Assembly: GCA_022775905.1 (NCBI GenBank)
Contig: JALFJX010000021.1
Location: 45,229 to 109,228 of the forward strand
Direction: 5' to 3'
Origin: Methanobrevibacter sp.
GTDB lineage: Archaea > Methanobacteriota > Methanobacteria > Methanobacteriales > Methanobacteriaceae
DNA length: 64,000 nucleotides
The translations under genes were made by a program, and so were the position numbers. Shown one piece after another: positions 1 to 8,717 of the stretch; the stretch's first letter is position 1, and every line of letters starts with the position of its first letter. The notes under the pieces are model-generated. The model worked only from the letters and a program-made list of their open reading frames with translations. It was not told where the DNA came from and ran no database searches.

Positions 1-633
1 GCAATAGCTTCTGAAGAAGGGTCACTTGTAATGGTGCACAATGAGGGTAATATTTCACTAGTTTCCTTAAAAGATTTGCATATAATTGTAGCTGGAATTG
101 ATAAAATAGTTCCTACTTTGGAGGATGCAATATCCATTGTAAAACTTGAAACAATATTTGCTACTGGAAACTATGTTACTTCATATATGAATGTAATTTC
201 AGGTCCATCAAAAACTGCAGACATTGAAAAAAAGCTATTAAAAAATATGTATGGTGCTGAAAGAGTTGTAGTTATATTATTGGATAATGGAAGAAGCGAA
301 GCTACTCCAGAATGTCTTTATTGTATAGGCTGTGGAAATTGTGTGGTTCACTGCCCGGTATATAATGCGATTGGAAATGAATTTGGATTTAATAACTATT
401 TGGGTGGTCGTGGAGTTGCAATGTCAAAATTCATTGAAGATGATGAGACATGTTACAATTCAGGATTATACATGTGTACTTTATGTGGATTGTGTACATT
501 AAATTGTCCTGTTGAAATTCCAACAAATGAAATTATTGAAAATATGAGAAAATTATCAACTGATGTTGGATTTTATCCTAAAGCTCATGGTATAATCAAG
601 GATAATGTTTCTAACAAAGATTCACCATATTAA
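1..633 (+). CDS. LutB-like LUD / 4Fe-4S protein (5' end outside window)
   Basis: The reading frame is open from base 1, so the gene begins before the window; the internal ATG at 31 is not the true start. The visible part holds the end of a LUD (lactate-utilisation) domain, with [11 protein letters not shown] and [10 protein letters not shown]. Two ferredoxin-type motifs follow, [12 protein letters not shown] and [12 protein letters not shown], which should bind two 4Fe-4S clusters. This arrangement resembles the LutB subunit of L-lactate oxidising complexes, which act in the cytoplasm. The protein ends soon after the second motif, so it lacks a long C-terminal extension. The substrate in this organism is unknown; an electron-transfer role is inferred from the cluster motifs. 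Confidence 0.75.
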   Translation, partial: AIASEEGSLVMVHNEGNISLVSLKDLHIIVAGIDKIVPTLEDAISIVKLETIFATGNYVTSYMNVISGPSKTADIEKKLLKNMYGAERVVVILLDNGRSEATPECLYCIGCGNCVVHCPVYNAIGNEFGFNNYLGGRGVAMSKFIEDDETCYNSGLYMCTLCGLCTLNCPVEIPTNEIIENMRKLSTDVGFYPKAHGIIKDNVSNKDSPY

Positions 634-747
634 TTTTTTCTTATTTTTTTAAATCTCTTTTTTTTAGTAAATTTTCCTTAAAAACAATAATATTATATGT
701 AATAAGGTAGTAATATTATTATAATATATAATATTTGGAGGAAATTT

Positions 748-1461
748 ATGCTTCTATTAATAAGTCCTATAAATCGTGAAGAAGCTCTTGAATCTATTAA
801 AGGTGGAGCAGATATTGTTGATGTAAAAAATCCTAAAGAAGGTTCTTTAGGTGCTAATTTCCCTTGGGTAATTAAGGAAATTAGAGAATTAACTCCTGAA
901 GACAAGCTTGTAAGTGCTACTTTAGGGGATGTACCTTACAAACCAGGTACTGTTTCTCTTGCAGCAATGGGTGCTCACGTTTCTGGAGCAGATTATATTA
1001 AAGTTGGATTATATGGAACAAAAGACCATGATGAAGCTGTTGAAGTCATGGAAGGCGTTGTAAAAACTGTAAAAGAAATTAGTGAAGAAACTATTATTGT
1101 AGCAGCAGGATATGCAGATGCACACCGTGTTGGTGCTGTTGGTCCTATGGAAATTCCAAAAATTGCAAAAGATGCTGGATGCGACCTTGCAATGTTAGAT
1201 ACTGCTGTTAAAGACGGTCATACTTTATTTGATTACTTAGATTTAGATCAATTAAAAGAATTTGTTGAAGAAGCTCATGGATATGGTTTATTAACCGCAC
1301 TTGCAGGATCTGTTAAAAAAGATCAATTAAAACCATTACATGACATCGGCTGTGATGTTGTGGGTATTAGAGGAGCTGCATGTGTTGGTGGTGACAGAAA
1401 TACTGGTAAAATACACCATACTGCAGTAGCTGAACTTAAAGAATTATGTGATTCATTTTAA
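748..1461 (+). CDS. mfnB: (5-formylfuran-3-yl)methyl phosphate synthase MfnB
   Basis: This 237-residue TIM-barrel protein makes (5-formylfuran-3-yl)methyl phosphate from two molecules of glyceraldehyde 3-phosphate, the first committed step to the furan ring of methanofuran, the C1 carrier of methanogenesis. It matches the family formerly called DUF556. The DVKNPKEGS motif places a lysine at residue 27 and [10 protein letters not shown] places another at residue 85, which agree with the two active-site lysines known in the Methanocaldococcus enzyme. A GGAGG ribosome binding site at 737-741 supports the ATG at 748. guaB follows 16 bases later, so the two may be co-transcribed. Confidence 0.93.
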   Translation: MLLLISPINREEALESIKGGADIVDVKNPKEGSLGANFPWVIKEIRELTPEDKLVSATLGDVPYKPGTVSLAAMGAHVSGADYIKVGLYGTKDHDEAVEVMEGVVKTVKEISEETIIVAAGYADAHRVGAVGPMEIPKIAKDAGCDLAMLDTAVKDGHTLFDYLDLDQLKEFVEEAHGYGLLTALAGSVKKDQLKPLHDIGCDVVGIRGAACVGGDRNTGKIHHTAVAELKELCDSF

Positions 1462-1477
1462 ATAAGTAGGTGTTGTT

Positions 1478-2962
1478 ATGTCATTTTCTAAAAAAGTTCA
1501 AGAAGCAAGAATGTCTTATACTTTTGATGATTTTCTTTTAACTCCTAATGCAAGTTATGTAGAACCTAAAGACATTGATACTAGAATTGAATTAGGAAAA
1601 GGAATTAAATTAAACATTCCAGTTTTAAGTGCTGCTATGGATACTGTAACTGAAGCAGATCTTGCAATAGCTATAGCACAAGAAGGTGGGGTAGGTGTAA
1701 TTCACAGAAACATCACATTAGAAAGACAAGTTGAAGAAGTTAAAAAAGTTAAAAATGCTGAAGATTTAACTATTCGTGATGTTGTAACTATCACTCCTGA
1801 TTCTACTATTGCTGATGTGCAAACAAAAATGCAAGATGAATTAATCAGTGGTCTTCCAGTTGTTGATGGTGATAAAATTATTGGTATTATCTCTAAAAGA
1901 GATATCAGACCAGTTTTAAAATCAGAACCAAATAAAACTGTTAAAGACATCATGACTTCAGATGTTGTAACTGTTGAAGAAGGAGTTTCAGCTGAAGAAG
2001 CATTAAACATTGCTTATGAAAATAAAGTGGAAAGACTTCCTGTTCTTCGTGATGGCAAATTAGTTGGAATCATTACTATTAAAGATATTTTAAATCAAGC
2101 ACAATACCCAAATGCTGCTCGTGATAAAGACGGTAACTATTTAGTTGCAGCAGCATGTGGACCATTTGATTTAGAAAGAGCAATGGCACTTGATCAAGCT
2201 GGTGCAGATATTATTTCCATTGACTGTGCTCATGCTCACAACATGAATGTTGTTAAATATACTCAAACTATTAAAGATAATATTGATGCTGAATTATGTG
2301 TAGGTAATATTGCTACCGCACAAGCTGCAGAAGACTTAATCTCCATGGGTGTAGATGCACTTAAAGTAGGTATTGGTCCTGGTTCAATGTGTACTACCCG
2401 TATCGTTGCTGGTGTTGGAGTACCACAATTAACTGCACTTGCTGATGTTGCTGATGTTGCTGCAGGTACTGGTGTTCCAGTTATTGCAGATGGTGGTATA
2501 AGATACTCTGGTGATGTTGCTAAAGCTATTGGTGCTGGTGCAGATGCAGTAATGCTCGGTAATTTACTTGCTGCTTCCCTTGAAGCTCCTGGTGATATTG
2601 TTGTTATGAATGGTAAACAATACAAAAAATACCGTGGTATGGGATCTATGGGCGCAATGACCAGTGAATTCGATGGTGGAGCAGACAGATACTTCCAAGG
2701 TCAAAAAAGTAAAATGAACCACACTAAATACGTTCCTGAAGGAATTGAAGGTGCTGTACCTTACAAAGGAACTGTTGCTGAAATTTTATTCCAATTAGTT
2801 GGCGGATTAAAATCATCTATGGGATACTGTGGTGCAAAAGATATTGCAGCAATGCAAGAAAAAGCAAACTTTGTTAGAATTACAAGTAGTGGTATTAAAG
2901 AATCCCACCCTCATGATTTGTTAATTACTAATGAAAGTCCTAATTATCCAACTCTCGACTAG
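1478..2962 (+). CDS. guaB: inosine-5'-monophosphate dehydrogenase
   Basis: GuaB oxidises IMP to XMP with NAD+, the committed step of GMP synthesis. At 494 residues it has normal length. The TIM-barrel catalytic domain is interrupted at about residues 90-210 by two CBS domains (ISGLPVVDGDKIIGIISKRD and VERLPVLRDGKLVGIITIKD), the usual arrangement. The catalytic cysteine lies in GPGSMCTTR at residue 305. The mobile flap and C-terminal GYCG region are present. It lies 16 bases after mfnB; a short hairpin overlaps its stop codon and a larger one follows. Confidence 0.96.
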   Translation: MSFSKKVQEARMSYTFDDFLLTPNASYVEPKDIDTRIELGKGIKLNIPVLSAAMDTVTEADLAIAIAQEGGVGVIHRNITLERQVEEVKKVKNAEDLTIRDVVTITPDSTIADVQTKMQDELISGLPVVDGDKIIGIISKRDIRPVLKSEPNKTVKDIMTSDVVTVEEGVSAEEALNIAYENKVERLPVLRDGKLVGIITIKDILNQAQYPNAARDKDGNYLVAAACGPFDLERAMALDQAGADIISIDCAHAHNMNVVKYTQTIKDNIDAELCVGNIATAQAAEDLISMGVDALKVGIGPGSMCTTRIVAGVGVPQLTALADVADVAAGTGVPVIADGGIRYSGDVAKAIGAGADAVMLGNLLAASLEAPGDIVVMNGKQYKKYRGMGSMGAMTSEFDGGADRYFQGQKSKMNHTKYVPEGIEGAVPYKGTVAEILFQLVGGLKSSMGYCGAKDIAAMQEKANFVRITSSGIKESHPHDLLITNESPNYPTLD

Positions 2963-3047
2963 TTGGATATTATTTAATATTTTTTGATGAGACGAGCATA
3001 TGACATAAAAGATTTATAGGAAATAGTTTTATCTCATCAAAATTTTT
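2946..3047 (+). terminator. guaB 3' hairpins and T-run
   Basis: Two inverted repeats lie at the end of guaB. TCCAACT pairs with AGTTGGA across the stop codon (2948-2968). TTTTGATGAGA (2982-2992) then pairs perfectly with TCTCATCAAAA (3032-3042) over a 39-base loop and is followed by TTTTT. This may be a terminator or a small RNA derived from the 3' region; the long loop is unusual for a plain terminator. Confidence 0.5.
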
Positions 3048-3225
3048 ATATTTAATAGTGAATGGTTTGTTTTTTCTTAAAATTACTTATTTTAAGCAAA
3101 CATTTAAATATTAGATAGTATAATATTATCATATTAGATAATTTTATGTTTATTTGACATAATCAATGTAAATTAAATAAATTTACATATTTTATTAAAT
3201 TTTATTATTAACGGAGAGAATATAA

Positions 3226-3495
3226 ATGGCAAGAACTAAAAAAGTTGGTATTACAGGAAGGTTCGGTGCAAGATACGGAAGAAAAGCTAAAAGATCTGTA
3301 AAGATTATTGAAGAAAACATGAAAAAAAATCATGTATGTCCTAAATGTGCTAGACCTTACGTAAAAAGAGAAGCTGCTGGAATTTGGAAATGCAGAAAAT
3401 GTGGTGCAGTATTCACTGGAGGAGCATACATTCCACAAACTCCTATGGCAAAATCTGCAGCACGTAGTATTAGGGATATTAAAGTGGAGGAATAG
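3226..3495 (+). CDS. rpl37ae: 50S ribosomal protein L37Ae
   Basis: This 89-residue protein of the large ribosomal subunit carries a zinc ribbon (CPKCARPYV then CRKCGAVF). It starts with [18 protein letters not shown], typical of archaeal and eukaryotic L37Ae (L43e). GGAGAG at 3213-3218 is the ribosome binding site. It opens the conserved archaeal operon that continues with rpoP, a Brix protein, Pcc1, prefoldin beta and a DUF3194 protein. Confidence 0.96.
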   Translation: MARTKKVGITGRFGARYGRKAKRSVKIIEENMKKNHVCPKCARPYVKREAAGIWKCRKCGAVFTGGAYIPQTPMAKSAARSIRDIKVEE

Positions 3496-3498
3496 GCC

Positions 3499-3630
3499 TT
3501 GTATAGGTGTCCGAGCTGTGGAGCAGAAGTAGATCACAAAAGTTACGAAGAAAATAAATGTCCTAAATGCAGATATAGGATTTTATTTAAAAATGTACCT
3601 GAGACTACTAGAATAATTAAAGCAAGATAA
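3499..3630 (+). CDS. rpoP: RNA polymerase subunit P (Rpo12)
   Basis: This 43-residue zinc-binding subunit of archaeal RNA polymerase begins at a TTG four bases after the rpl37ae stop, with GTGGAGG just upstream as ribosome binding site. The translation has the CPSCGAE and CPKCRYRI motifs and the ending of archaeal Rpo12. It is too short for a usual ORF cut-off but its position after rpl37ae is conserved in archaea. Confidence 0.94.
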   Translation: MYRCPSCGAEVDHKSYEENKCPKCRYRILFKNVPETTRIIKAR

Positions 3631-3672
3631 TTCATCTGCTTTCACTAAATTCTTTTACTATTTTTGATTTAA

Positions 3673-4158
3673 ATGTTAATTTCAACTTCTAGAAAACCTT
3701 CTCAAAAAACTAGAAAGTTTTGTAAGAACTTAGCTCATGCTACAGGTTCCACTTCTGTCAACAGAGGTAAAATGAATATGCGTGAGTTATTAATAAAAGC
3801 ATTAGAAGTTGAAGAATATAATTTAGCTGTTGTAAATGAAATTAAAGGAAATCCTAGTAGAATCTCATTTTACTCCAATAAAGGCGAATTATTATTAACA
3901 CTAATTATTGGAGCATCTGAAGAAAAAGAAAAGATGAACATTGCTCCTTCTCAATTAAAAATAGTTTCTGAAGTAAAAGAACTCAATATTTTAAGTGAAA
4001 TCTTAGATTTGGAATTAGTGGATAATGCTGATAGCAATTATGTATTAGTATCCAAAAGTGAGGATTCATTAGCTAATATTACTTTTGTCAATAAATTCGG
4101 TGATATGAATAACTTTAAAATTACTGTTAAAAAGATTTTAGAGGTTTCAAATGATTGA
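3673..4158 (+). CDS. Brix domain protein (Imp4-like ribosome biogenesis factor)
   Basis: The 161-residue protein starts with MLISTSRKPSQKTRKFCKNL, the typical start of archaeal Brix proteins related to Imp4 and Brx1. The family binds rRNA during ribosome assembly. Its place between rpoP and the pcc1 gene is the conserved archaeal order. It overlaps pcc1 by 8 bases, indicating translational coupling. Its exact rRNA target in this organism cannot be read from the sequence. Confidence 0.9.
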   Translation: MLISTSRKPSQKTRKFCKNLAHATGSTSVNRGKMNMRELLIKALEVEEYNLAVVNEIKGNPSRISFYSNKGELLLTLIIGASEEKEKMNIAPSQLKIVSEVKELNILSEILDLELVDNADSNYVLVSKSEDSLANITFVNKFGDMNNFKITVKKILEVSND

Positions 4159-4417
4159 TGAAAGTCCTCTTGAGAGGGTTAGAAGTAATATTGTTATTGA
4201 ACTTGAAGATAATACTCGGGCTAAGATTATTTATGATTCTATTATTTTAGAATTTAGCACAGCTCCTGATTTTAGATCATCTATGACTATTGATTTAGAT
4301 GAATCTAATATTATAATCAACATCGATGCAGAAGATTCCACATCATTTAGAGCTTCTGTTAATTCTGCAATTAAATGGATTAAATTAGCTTTAGAAATAA
4401 ATAATTTAACAAATTAA
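4151..4417 (+). CDS. KEOPS complex subunit Pcc1-like
   Basis: This 88-residue protein has the two-strand/helix pattern of Pcc1, ending in SFRASVNSAIKWIKLALEI. Pcc1 dimerises and supports the KEOPS complex, which makes the N6-threonylcarbamoyladenosine modification of ANN-decoding tRNAs. The start overlaps the Brix gene by 8 bases. Prefoldin beta follows. Family membership rests on the C-terminal helix pattern and on the conserved neighbourhood. Confidence 0.87.
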   Translation: MIDESPLERVRSNIVIELEDNTRAKIIYDSIILEFSTAPDFRSSMTIDLDESNIIINIDAEDSTSFRASVNSAIKWIKLALEINNLTN

Positions 4418-4447
4418 TTCTTATTTAATAATTATTAAGGTGATAAT

Positions 4448-4795
4448 ATGGAGATTCCTGAAAACATTCAACAACAATTAAATCAGTTTCAACAATTACA
4501 ACAACAAGCTCAAGCTATAAGCATGCAAGTTCAAAATGTTGAAATTCAAATTCAAGAAACTGAAAAAGCTTTAGAAGAACTTAAAAAAACTGATGAATCA
4601 ACTGAAGTATTCAAACAAGCTGGTACTTTACTCATTAAAGTTGAATATGCTGATGCATTATCTGACATGGAAGACAAATTAGAAACTTTAGGTTTAAGAA
4701 AACAAACCATGTCCCGTCAAGAAGAAAGAGTTATGAAAAAACTCGAAGAAATGCAAGCATCTATCCAATCAGTTATGCAAGGTATGGGCCAATAG
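4448..4795 (+). CDS. pfdB: prefoldin subunit beta
   Basis: This 115-residue protein consists of two long coiled-coil helices joined by a short hairpin, with many Gln, Glu and Lys residues. The N-terminal coil is [16 protein letters not shown] and the C-terminal coil runs to the stop. Archaeal prefoldin is a hexamer of two alpha and four beta subunits that passes unfolded proteins to the chaperonin. GGTGATAAT precedes the ATG. The gene sits in its usual operon. Confidence 0.95.
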   Translation: MEIPENIQQQLNQFQQLQQQAQAISMQVQNVEIQIQETEKALEELKKTDESTEVFKQAGTLLIKVEYADALSDMEDKLETLGLRKQTMSRQEERVMKKLEEMQASIQSVMQGMGQ

Positions 4796-4831
4796 GCTTA
4801 ATACTTTATTTTTCTTTTTTTCACGATTTTT

Positions 4832-5116
4832 ATGTCAAAATTAAAAATATTATCACAAGATGATTTATCCACTATTTCTGATAAATTTGGGGAAATTCTT
4901 GAAAAAGAAGTTTCAAAATCAATTTCTATGAAAGAATTGGAAGATTTAGACTTAGATATTATTCTCAGTTATGAAAATGAACAGTTAGATGTTGATGTTG
5001 ATGTTGGAGTTTTATTTGATGAACTTTCAGAAATTACTCAAGATCAAGTTGTTCAAGCTATCGATGAAGCTTATTTGAAGTTCGATTCATATATTGACGA
5101 TAATTTCAGAGTTTAA
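4832..5116 (+). CDS. DUF3194 family protein
   Basis: A small acidic protein of 94 residues with no membrane segment. It matches the DUF3194 family, which in archaea follows prefoldin beta, as here 36 bases downstream. Function is unknown; the operon suggests a role in translation or protein folding. There is no clear ribosome binding site before the ATG. It appears to be the last gene of the operon that begins with rpl37ae. Confidence 0.8.
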   Translation: MSKLKILSQDDLSTISDKFGEILEKEVSKSISMKELEDLDLDIILSYENEQLDVDVDVGVLFDELSEITQDQVVQAIDEAYLKFDSYIDDNFRV

Positions 5117-5173
5117 TTATTTTTTTTTAAATTTTTATGTATTACTTTTATATTATTTTATATTAAAATATGT

Positions 5174-5203
5174 AATACTTTTTTATAAAAAAGTATTTAT
5201 ATG
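5174..5203 (+). promoter_or_regulatory. perfect palindrome over a TATA box
   Basis: AATACTTTTTT (5174-5184) and AAAAAAGTATT (5187-5197) form a perfect 11-base inverted repeat with only two bases between. A TTTATATG TATA-like box follows at about 5196-5203. A start near 5225 would coincide with the first base of the structured element described next. Confidence 0.45.
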
Positions 5204-5223
5204 AGTAAAACAAATTATAATTT

Positions 5224-5318
5224 AGAGTTTGAAGTAAAATATACTGTCATATGGTTATTAAGACAAAACATTATAGTATTCTATCTTTCAAATTTCCCTC
5301 TTTCATACTTCAAACTTC
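5224..5318 (+). ncRNA. candidate small structured RNA
   Basis: AGTTTGAAGTA (5226-5236) is perfectly complementary to TACTTCAAACT (5306-5316), closing a domain of about 90 bases. Inside it, ATACT can pair with AGTAT and TGTC with GACA, giving a nested structure. There is no open reading frame of note. A TATA-like box lies about 25 bases upstream of the 5' arm, the correct archaeal distance. It does not match any RNA family I recognise, and transcription has not been shown. Confidence 0.4.
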
Positions 5319-5562
5319 TCCTCTTTTAAATCTGTTTTATTTATCAAGCATATTTTATTAAATTCTAATATTTTTTGATACCATAAAATAGTGTGTTTTA
5401 TTATTTTTAAAATTTAGTTATTATTTGTCAAAAATTGATTTAATAATTGATAATTTTGTTTAAATTTTTATATTAATATTAAAAATTAATTATTCAAGTA
5501 TACTTTAATTTTTATAAATTATAATAGTAATATTTAAATACTATGTTAATTAACTTAATTAA

Positions 5563-5650
5563 TAGAGACTCATAAATGAGTTTATTTCTCTAAATTGATC
5601 ATTATTTTTAAGTACTCGGATGAGGCTAAAAAACATTTGCCTCATCCGCC
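5563..5650 (+). ncRNA. candidate structured leader or small RNA before the HisA-like gene
   Basis: TAGAGA (5563-5568) can pair with TCTCTA (5587-5592) around an inner CTCAT/ATGAG hairpin. CGGATGAGGC (5617-5626) pairs perfectly with GCCTCATCCG (5639-5648) over a 12-base loop; this GC-rich stem stands out in very AT-rich surroundings. A TATTTAAATA box at 5531-5540 would start transcription near the first stem. The HisA/HisF-like gene begins 40 bases later, so this may be its 5' leader or a separate RNA ending at the second hairpin. Confidence 0.4.
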
Positions 5651-5689
5651 TCCTTCATATTTTAATACTTGTTTTATATAATTATTATT

Positions 5690-6379
5690 ATGATTAAAAA
5701 AATTCCAGTTATAGATTTAAAGCAACATCAGGCAGTGAGTGGTAAATCTGGGATGAGGGATACTTATCAGCCATTAAGAACAGTTTTTGCCTCATCTTCA
5801 AATCCAGTTGAAATTGCACAAGGTTTAAAGTTAAATGGTGCTAGTGAGATGTATATTGCTGATTTGGATTTAATAGAATCAGTTGGACACAACATTAACG
5901 ATATTAAAATGGTTAATACAATATTGCCAGTAATATTTGATGGTGGAGTTAAAAACTGTGAAGGATTTGAATTTTTCCTGGATTATGCATATAAAATTAT
6001 TATTCCAACTGAAACACTTGAAAGCATTGATGAGATGAGAAAAATCTTTGAAAAATATCCTAAGGAAAGGATTGTAATTAGTGTTGATGTTAAAAATGAT
6101 GAATTGCTTGCAAAACATTTAGATTTAAATTTGTCTGAATTTAAGGAGATTTTAAAAGAGCTTGACCCGAATGATATTATTCTTTTGGATATATCTGGTG
6201 TGGGTACTGAAAAGGGTTATAACAAAAAATTACTTGATGAATTTGAAGACTTGAAAGAAAAATTAATCATTGCTGGTGGGTTAAATAAAGACTCTTTGGT
6301 TGAATTAGAGTCATTAGGTATAAAAAAAGTATTGATAGGAACTAGCCTACATTCAGGTGAAGTTAACCTTCTAGACTAG
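5690..6379 (+). CDS. HisA/HisF-related TIM-barrel protein
   Basis: The 229-residue protein starts with IPVIDLKQHQAVSGKSG and has phosphate-binding loops IIAGGLNKDS and VLIGTSLHSG, like phosphoribosylformimino enzymes of histidine synthesis. It belongs to the divergent HisA/HisF-related group of methanogens, whose reaction is not known to me; no other histidine genes are near. I chose the ATG at 5690 because the seven codons before it (from a TTG at 5669) are only hydrophobic filler. It ends 9 bases into an opposing small gene. It could be a true HisA, but the sequence is unusually diverged for that. Confidence 0.72.
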   Translation: MIKKIPVIDLKQHQAVSGKSGMRDTYQPLRTVFASSSNPVEIAQGLKLNGASEMYIADLDLIESVGHNINDIKMVNTILPVIFDGGVKNCEGFEFFLDYAYKIIIPTETLESIDEMRKIFEKYPKERIVISVDVKNDELLAKHLDLNLSEFKEILKELDPNDIILLDISGVGTEKGYNKKLLDEFEDLKEKLIIAGGLNKDSLVELESLGIKKVLIGTSLHSGEVNLLD

Positions 6380-6550
6380 AACACTTAAAATTAGGTACGG
6401 GAATACACAAGCTATAATGAATAATACTACACCTAATCCTAATTTACTTTTGTTGTTTTCTAAGGATCCTGAAATTATCATTATTATTCCAAAGAATCCA
6501 CAAATTACTGGAAGGATATGAGAAAATATTGTTGTTCCAACTAATGCCAT
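6371..6550 (-). CDS. small membrane protein with two predicted helices
   Basis: An uninterrupted 59-residue frame on the minus strand starts at the ATG at 6550. Residues 6-28 and 40-58 are strongly hydrophobic, separated by a hydrophilic turn with ENNKSK, giving a helical hairpin. Its stop overlaps the end of the HisA-like gene by 9 bases, tail to tail. It has the sequence character of a real membrane protein, but I do not recognise a family. The upstream TATA signal is not clear because the region is uniformly AT-rich. Confidence 0.6.
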   Translation of the reverse strand: MALVGTTIFSHILPVICGFFGIIMIISGSLENNKSKLGLGVVLFIIACVFPYLILSVLV

Positions 6551-6671
6551 TTAAATCACTATTATAATTTTCATTTTTTAAATTATATAAATATAACTTA
6601 ATTATACTTTATTATTTTGTAATCAATGGTTTAATAACTTTTTTATTATTGTAATTTCAAATATTAAAGTT

Positions 6672-7520
6672 ATGAGAATAGATACACATCATCATCACAA
6701 AAAAGCAGGTGAAAACTTAGCATTTGTTTTCTTTATGAATTTGGCATTCAATATAATTGTTATTGCAGGGGGACTTGCAACAAATAGTATGGCAATACTT
6801 GCAGATTGTATTCATGATATGGCGGACACTATTTCAATTGCGTTTGCATGGTTCTTAGAAAATGTTGCTCAAAAGGATTCAACTGATAAATATTCCTATG
6901 GTTATCAAAGATTTTCTATTCTTGGTGCAGTCATAATTTCTATTTTTGTTATTATAATGGCATTTATAATTTTATATGAAGCTATTCCTAGATTATTTGC
7001 ACCAGAAGGTGTTGATGCTGGGGGAATGCTTATAGTAGCGATTGTGGGAATAATGTTTAAATCAATTTCAGTGTATCGTTTACATGATGGTGAAACATTC
7101 AATGAAAAAGCAATTTTATTCCATCAGCTTGGTGATGTATTTGAATGGGTGGCTATTTTATTGTTGAGTTTAGTGTTGATGTTTTGGGATGGTGCTCCTT
7201 CCTTGGATCCATTTATATCAATTGGTATTGCTTTATGGTTGATATTTAATCTTGGAAGGAATTTGTACAAGTCTTTTGAAGTTTTACTTCAAAAAACTCC
7301 TGATCATTTTGATGTTAATAAATTCAAGGAAAGTGTATTGAATATTGATGGTATTGAATCATTTGATGATTTTCATGTTTGGTCACTTGATGGTATTGAT
7401 TCTGTTTTAACACTAAAGGTTTCAATTGATGATTGGAATAATCAAGAAAGAATTAAGAATGATATTTATGATATTGCATCTAAGTATCATATTGTAGATA
7501 TTACTATAGAATTTTATTAA
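6672..7520 (+). CDS. cation diffusion facilitator transporter
   Basis: This 282-residue protein resembles the CDF family, which exchanges Zn2+, Co2+, Mn2+ or Fe2+ for protons across the cytoplasmic membrane. About six membrane segments lie between residues 16 and 205. Metal-site motifs are visible in helix 2 (DCIHDMAD) and helix 5 (HQLGDVFEW). The cytoplasmic tail of about 80 residues has the fold-like FHVWSLDG motif of this family. A histidine cluster (HHHH) at residues 6-9 could bind metal. The metal cannot be assigned from sequence alone. The gene stands alone. Confidence 0.9.
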   Translation: MRIDTHHHHKKAGENLAFVFFMNLAFNIIVIAGGLATNSMAILADCIHDMADTISIAFAWFLENVAQKDSTDKYSYGYQRFSILGAVIISIFVIIMAFIILYEAIPRLFAPEGVDAGGMLIVAIVGIMFKSISVYRLHDGETFNEKAILFHQLGDVFEWVAILLLSLVLMFWDGAPSLDPFISIGIALWLIFNLGRNLYKSFEVLLQKTPDHFDVNKFKESVLNIDGIESFDDFHVWSLDGIDSVLTLKVSIDDWNNQERIKNDIYDIASKYHIVDITIEFY

Positions 7521-7643
7521 AAATATCATATTTTATTCATTTTCATAACTTTTTTTATTTTATTTATTCATTGTACTTTTTTTATTTCTTTTTATTTTTC
7601 TATTTATAATACTTATTCATATTATAGATTTATAGTATATATT

Positions 7644-7752
7644 TTATACATTTTATTTTGATAATGTATGAATATGTGCATTGTATTTGTATATTGTCAA
7701 ATTTTGTACATTAATAGTTTAATATTGTACATTTATATATTAAGTTTATATA
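7644..7752 (+). promoter_or_regulatory. pdxS promoter with repeated TTGTACATT sites
   Basis: TTGTACATT occurs at 7704-7712 and 7725-7733, exactly 21 bases apart, or two helical turns. Related ATACATT, AATGTAT and GTGCATT sequences lie just upstream between 7645 and 7683. A TTTATATATTAT box follows at about 7745. The arrangement looks like a regulator-binding array next to the promoter of pdxS. The rest of the gap between 7521 and 7822 shows nothing else. Confidence 0.4.
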
Positions 7753-7822
7753 TTATAAAGAGTATAATATTGTTATATTAATTAATAATTGTTATATTGT
7801 TGAATTAATGGAGAATAAAAAT

Positions 7823-8707
7823 ATGGTGGAAAAAGGAACAGACATATTAAAAGAAGGCTTCGCTAAAATGACAAAGGGCGGAGTTATCATGGATGTAGTA
7901 AATGCAGAACAAGCAGGAATTGCAGAGGATGCAGGTGCAGTTGCTGTAATGGCACTTGAAAAAGTACCTGCTGATATTCGTGCTGCTGGTGGAGTGGCTA
8001 GAATGGCTGATCCGACAATTGTTGAAGAAGTTGTTGATGCAGTATCCATTCCTGTTATGGCAAAAGCAAGAATTGGTCATATCGCAGAAGCTCAAATTTT
8101 AGAGACTCTTGGTGTAGATATGATTGATGAAAGTGAAGTACTTACTCCTGCTGATGAAGAATATCATCTTAACAAAAAAGAATTCACTATTCCATTTGTA
8201 TGTGGTGCACGTAACTTAGGTGAAGCATTAAGAAGAATTGATGAAGGTGCAGCAATGATTCGTACCAAAGGTGAACCTGGTACTGGAAATATTGTAGAAG
8301 CTGTACGTCACATGAGAATGGTTATGGGTGAAATTAGAACAATCCAAAAATTGGAAGAAGAAGAGCTTTGGAAATATGCAAGAAGAATTGAAGCTCCAAT
8401 CGATTTAGTTAAAAAAACAGCAGAGCTTGGAAAATTGCCTGTTGTAAACTTTGCAGCTGGTGGTATTGCAACTCCTGCAGATGCATCTTTAATGATGCAA
8501 TTAGGTTCAGATGGTATATTTGTAGGTTCAGGAATCTTTAAATCAAATAATCCAGAAGCATTTGCTAAAGCTATTGTTGAAGCAACTGCAAATTATGACA
8601 AACCTGAAGTATTGGCTGAAGTGTCTAAAGGATTAGGTCAGGCTATGAAAGGTATTGAAATGTCAACTTTAACTGCAGCTGATAAGATGCAAGATAGGGG
8701 AATTTAA
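7823..8707 (+). CDS. pdxS: pyridoxal 5'-phosphate synthase, PdxS subunit
   Basis: PdxS condenses ribose 5-phosphate, glyceraldehyde 3-phosphate and ammonia (from PdxT) to pyridoxal 5'-phosphate. The protein is a full-length TIM barrel of 294 residues. I chose the ATG at 7823 because GGAG lies 9 bases upstream and because the numbering then puts the two catalytic lysines at K81 (VMAKARIGH) and K149 (MIRTKGEPG), as in the Bacillus enzyme. An ATG at 7808 would add only five residues and would overlap the ribosome binding site. pdxT lies two genes downstream. Confidence 0.96.
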   Translation: MVEKGTDILKEGFAKMTKGGVIMDVVNAEQAGIAEDAGAVAVMALEKVPADIRAAGGVARMADPTIVEEVVDAVSIPVMAKARIGHIAEAQILETLGVDMIDESEVLTPADEEYHLNKKEFTIPFVCGARNLGEALRRIDEGAAMIRTKGEPGTGNIVEAVRHMRMVMGEIRTIQKLEEEELWKYARRIEAPIDLVKKTAELGKLPVVNFAAGGIATPADASLMMQLGSDGIFVGSGIFKSNNPEAFAKAIVEATANYDKPEVLAEVSKGLGQAMKGIEMSTLTAADKMQDRGI

Positions 8708-8717
8708 ATTCCTCTAA

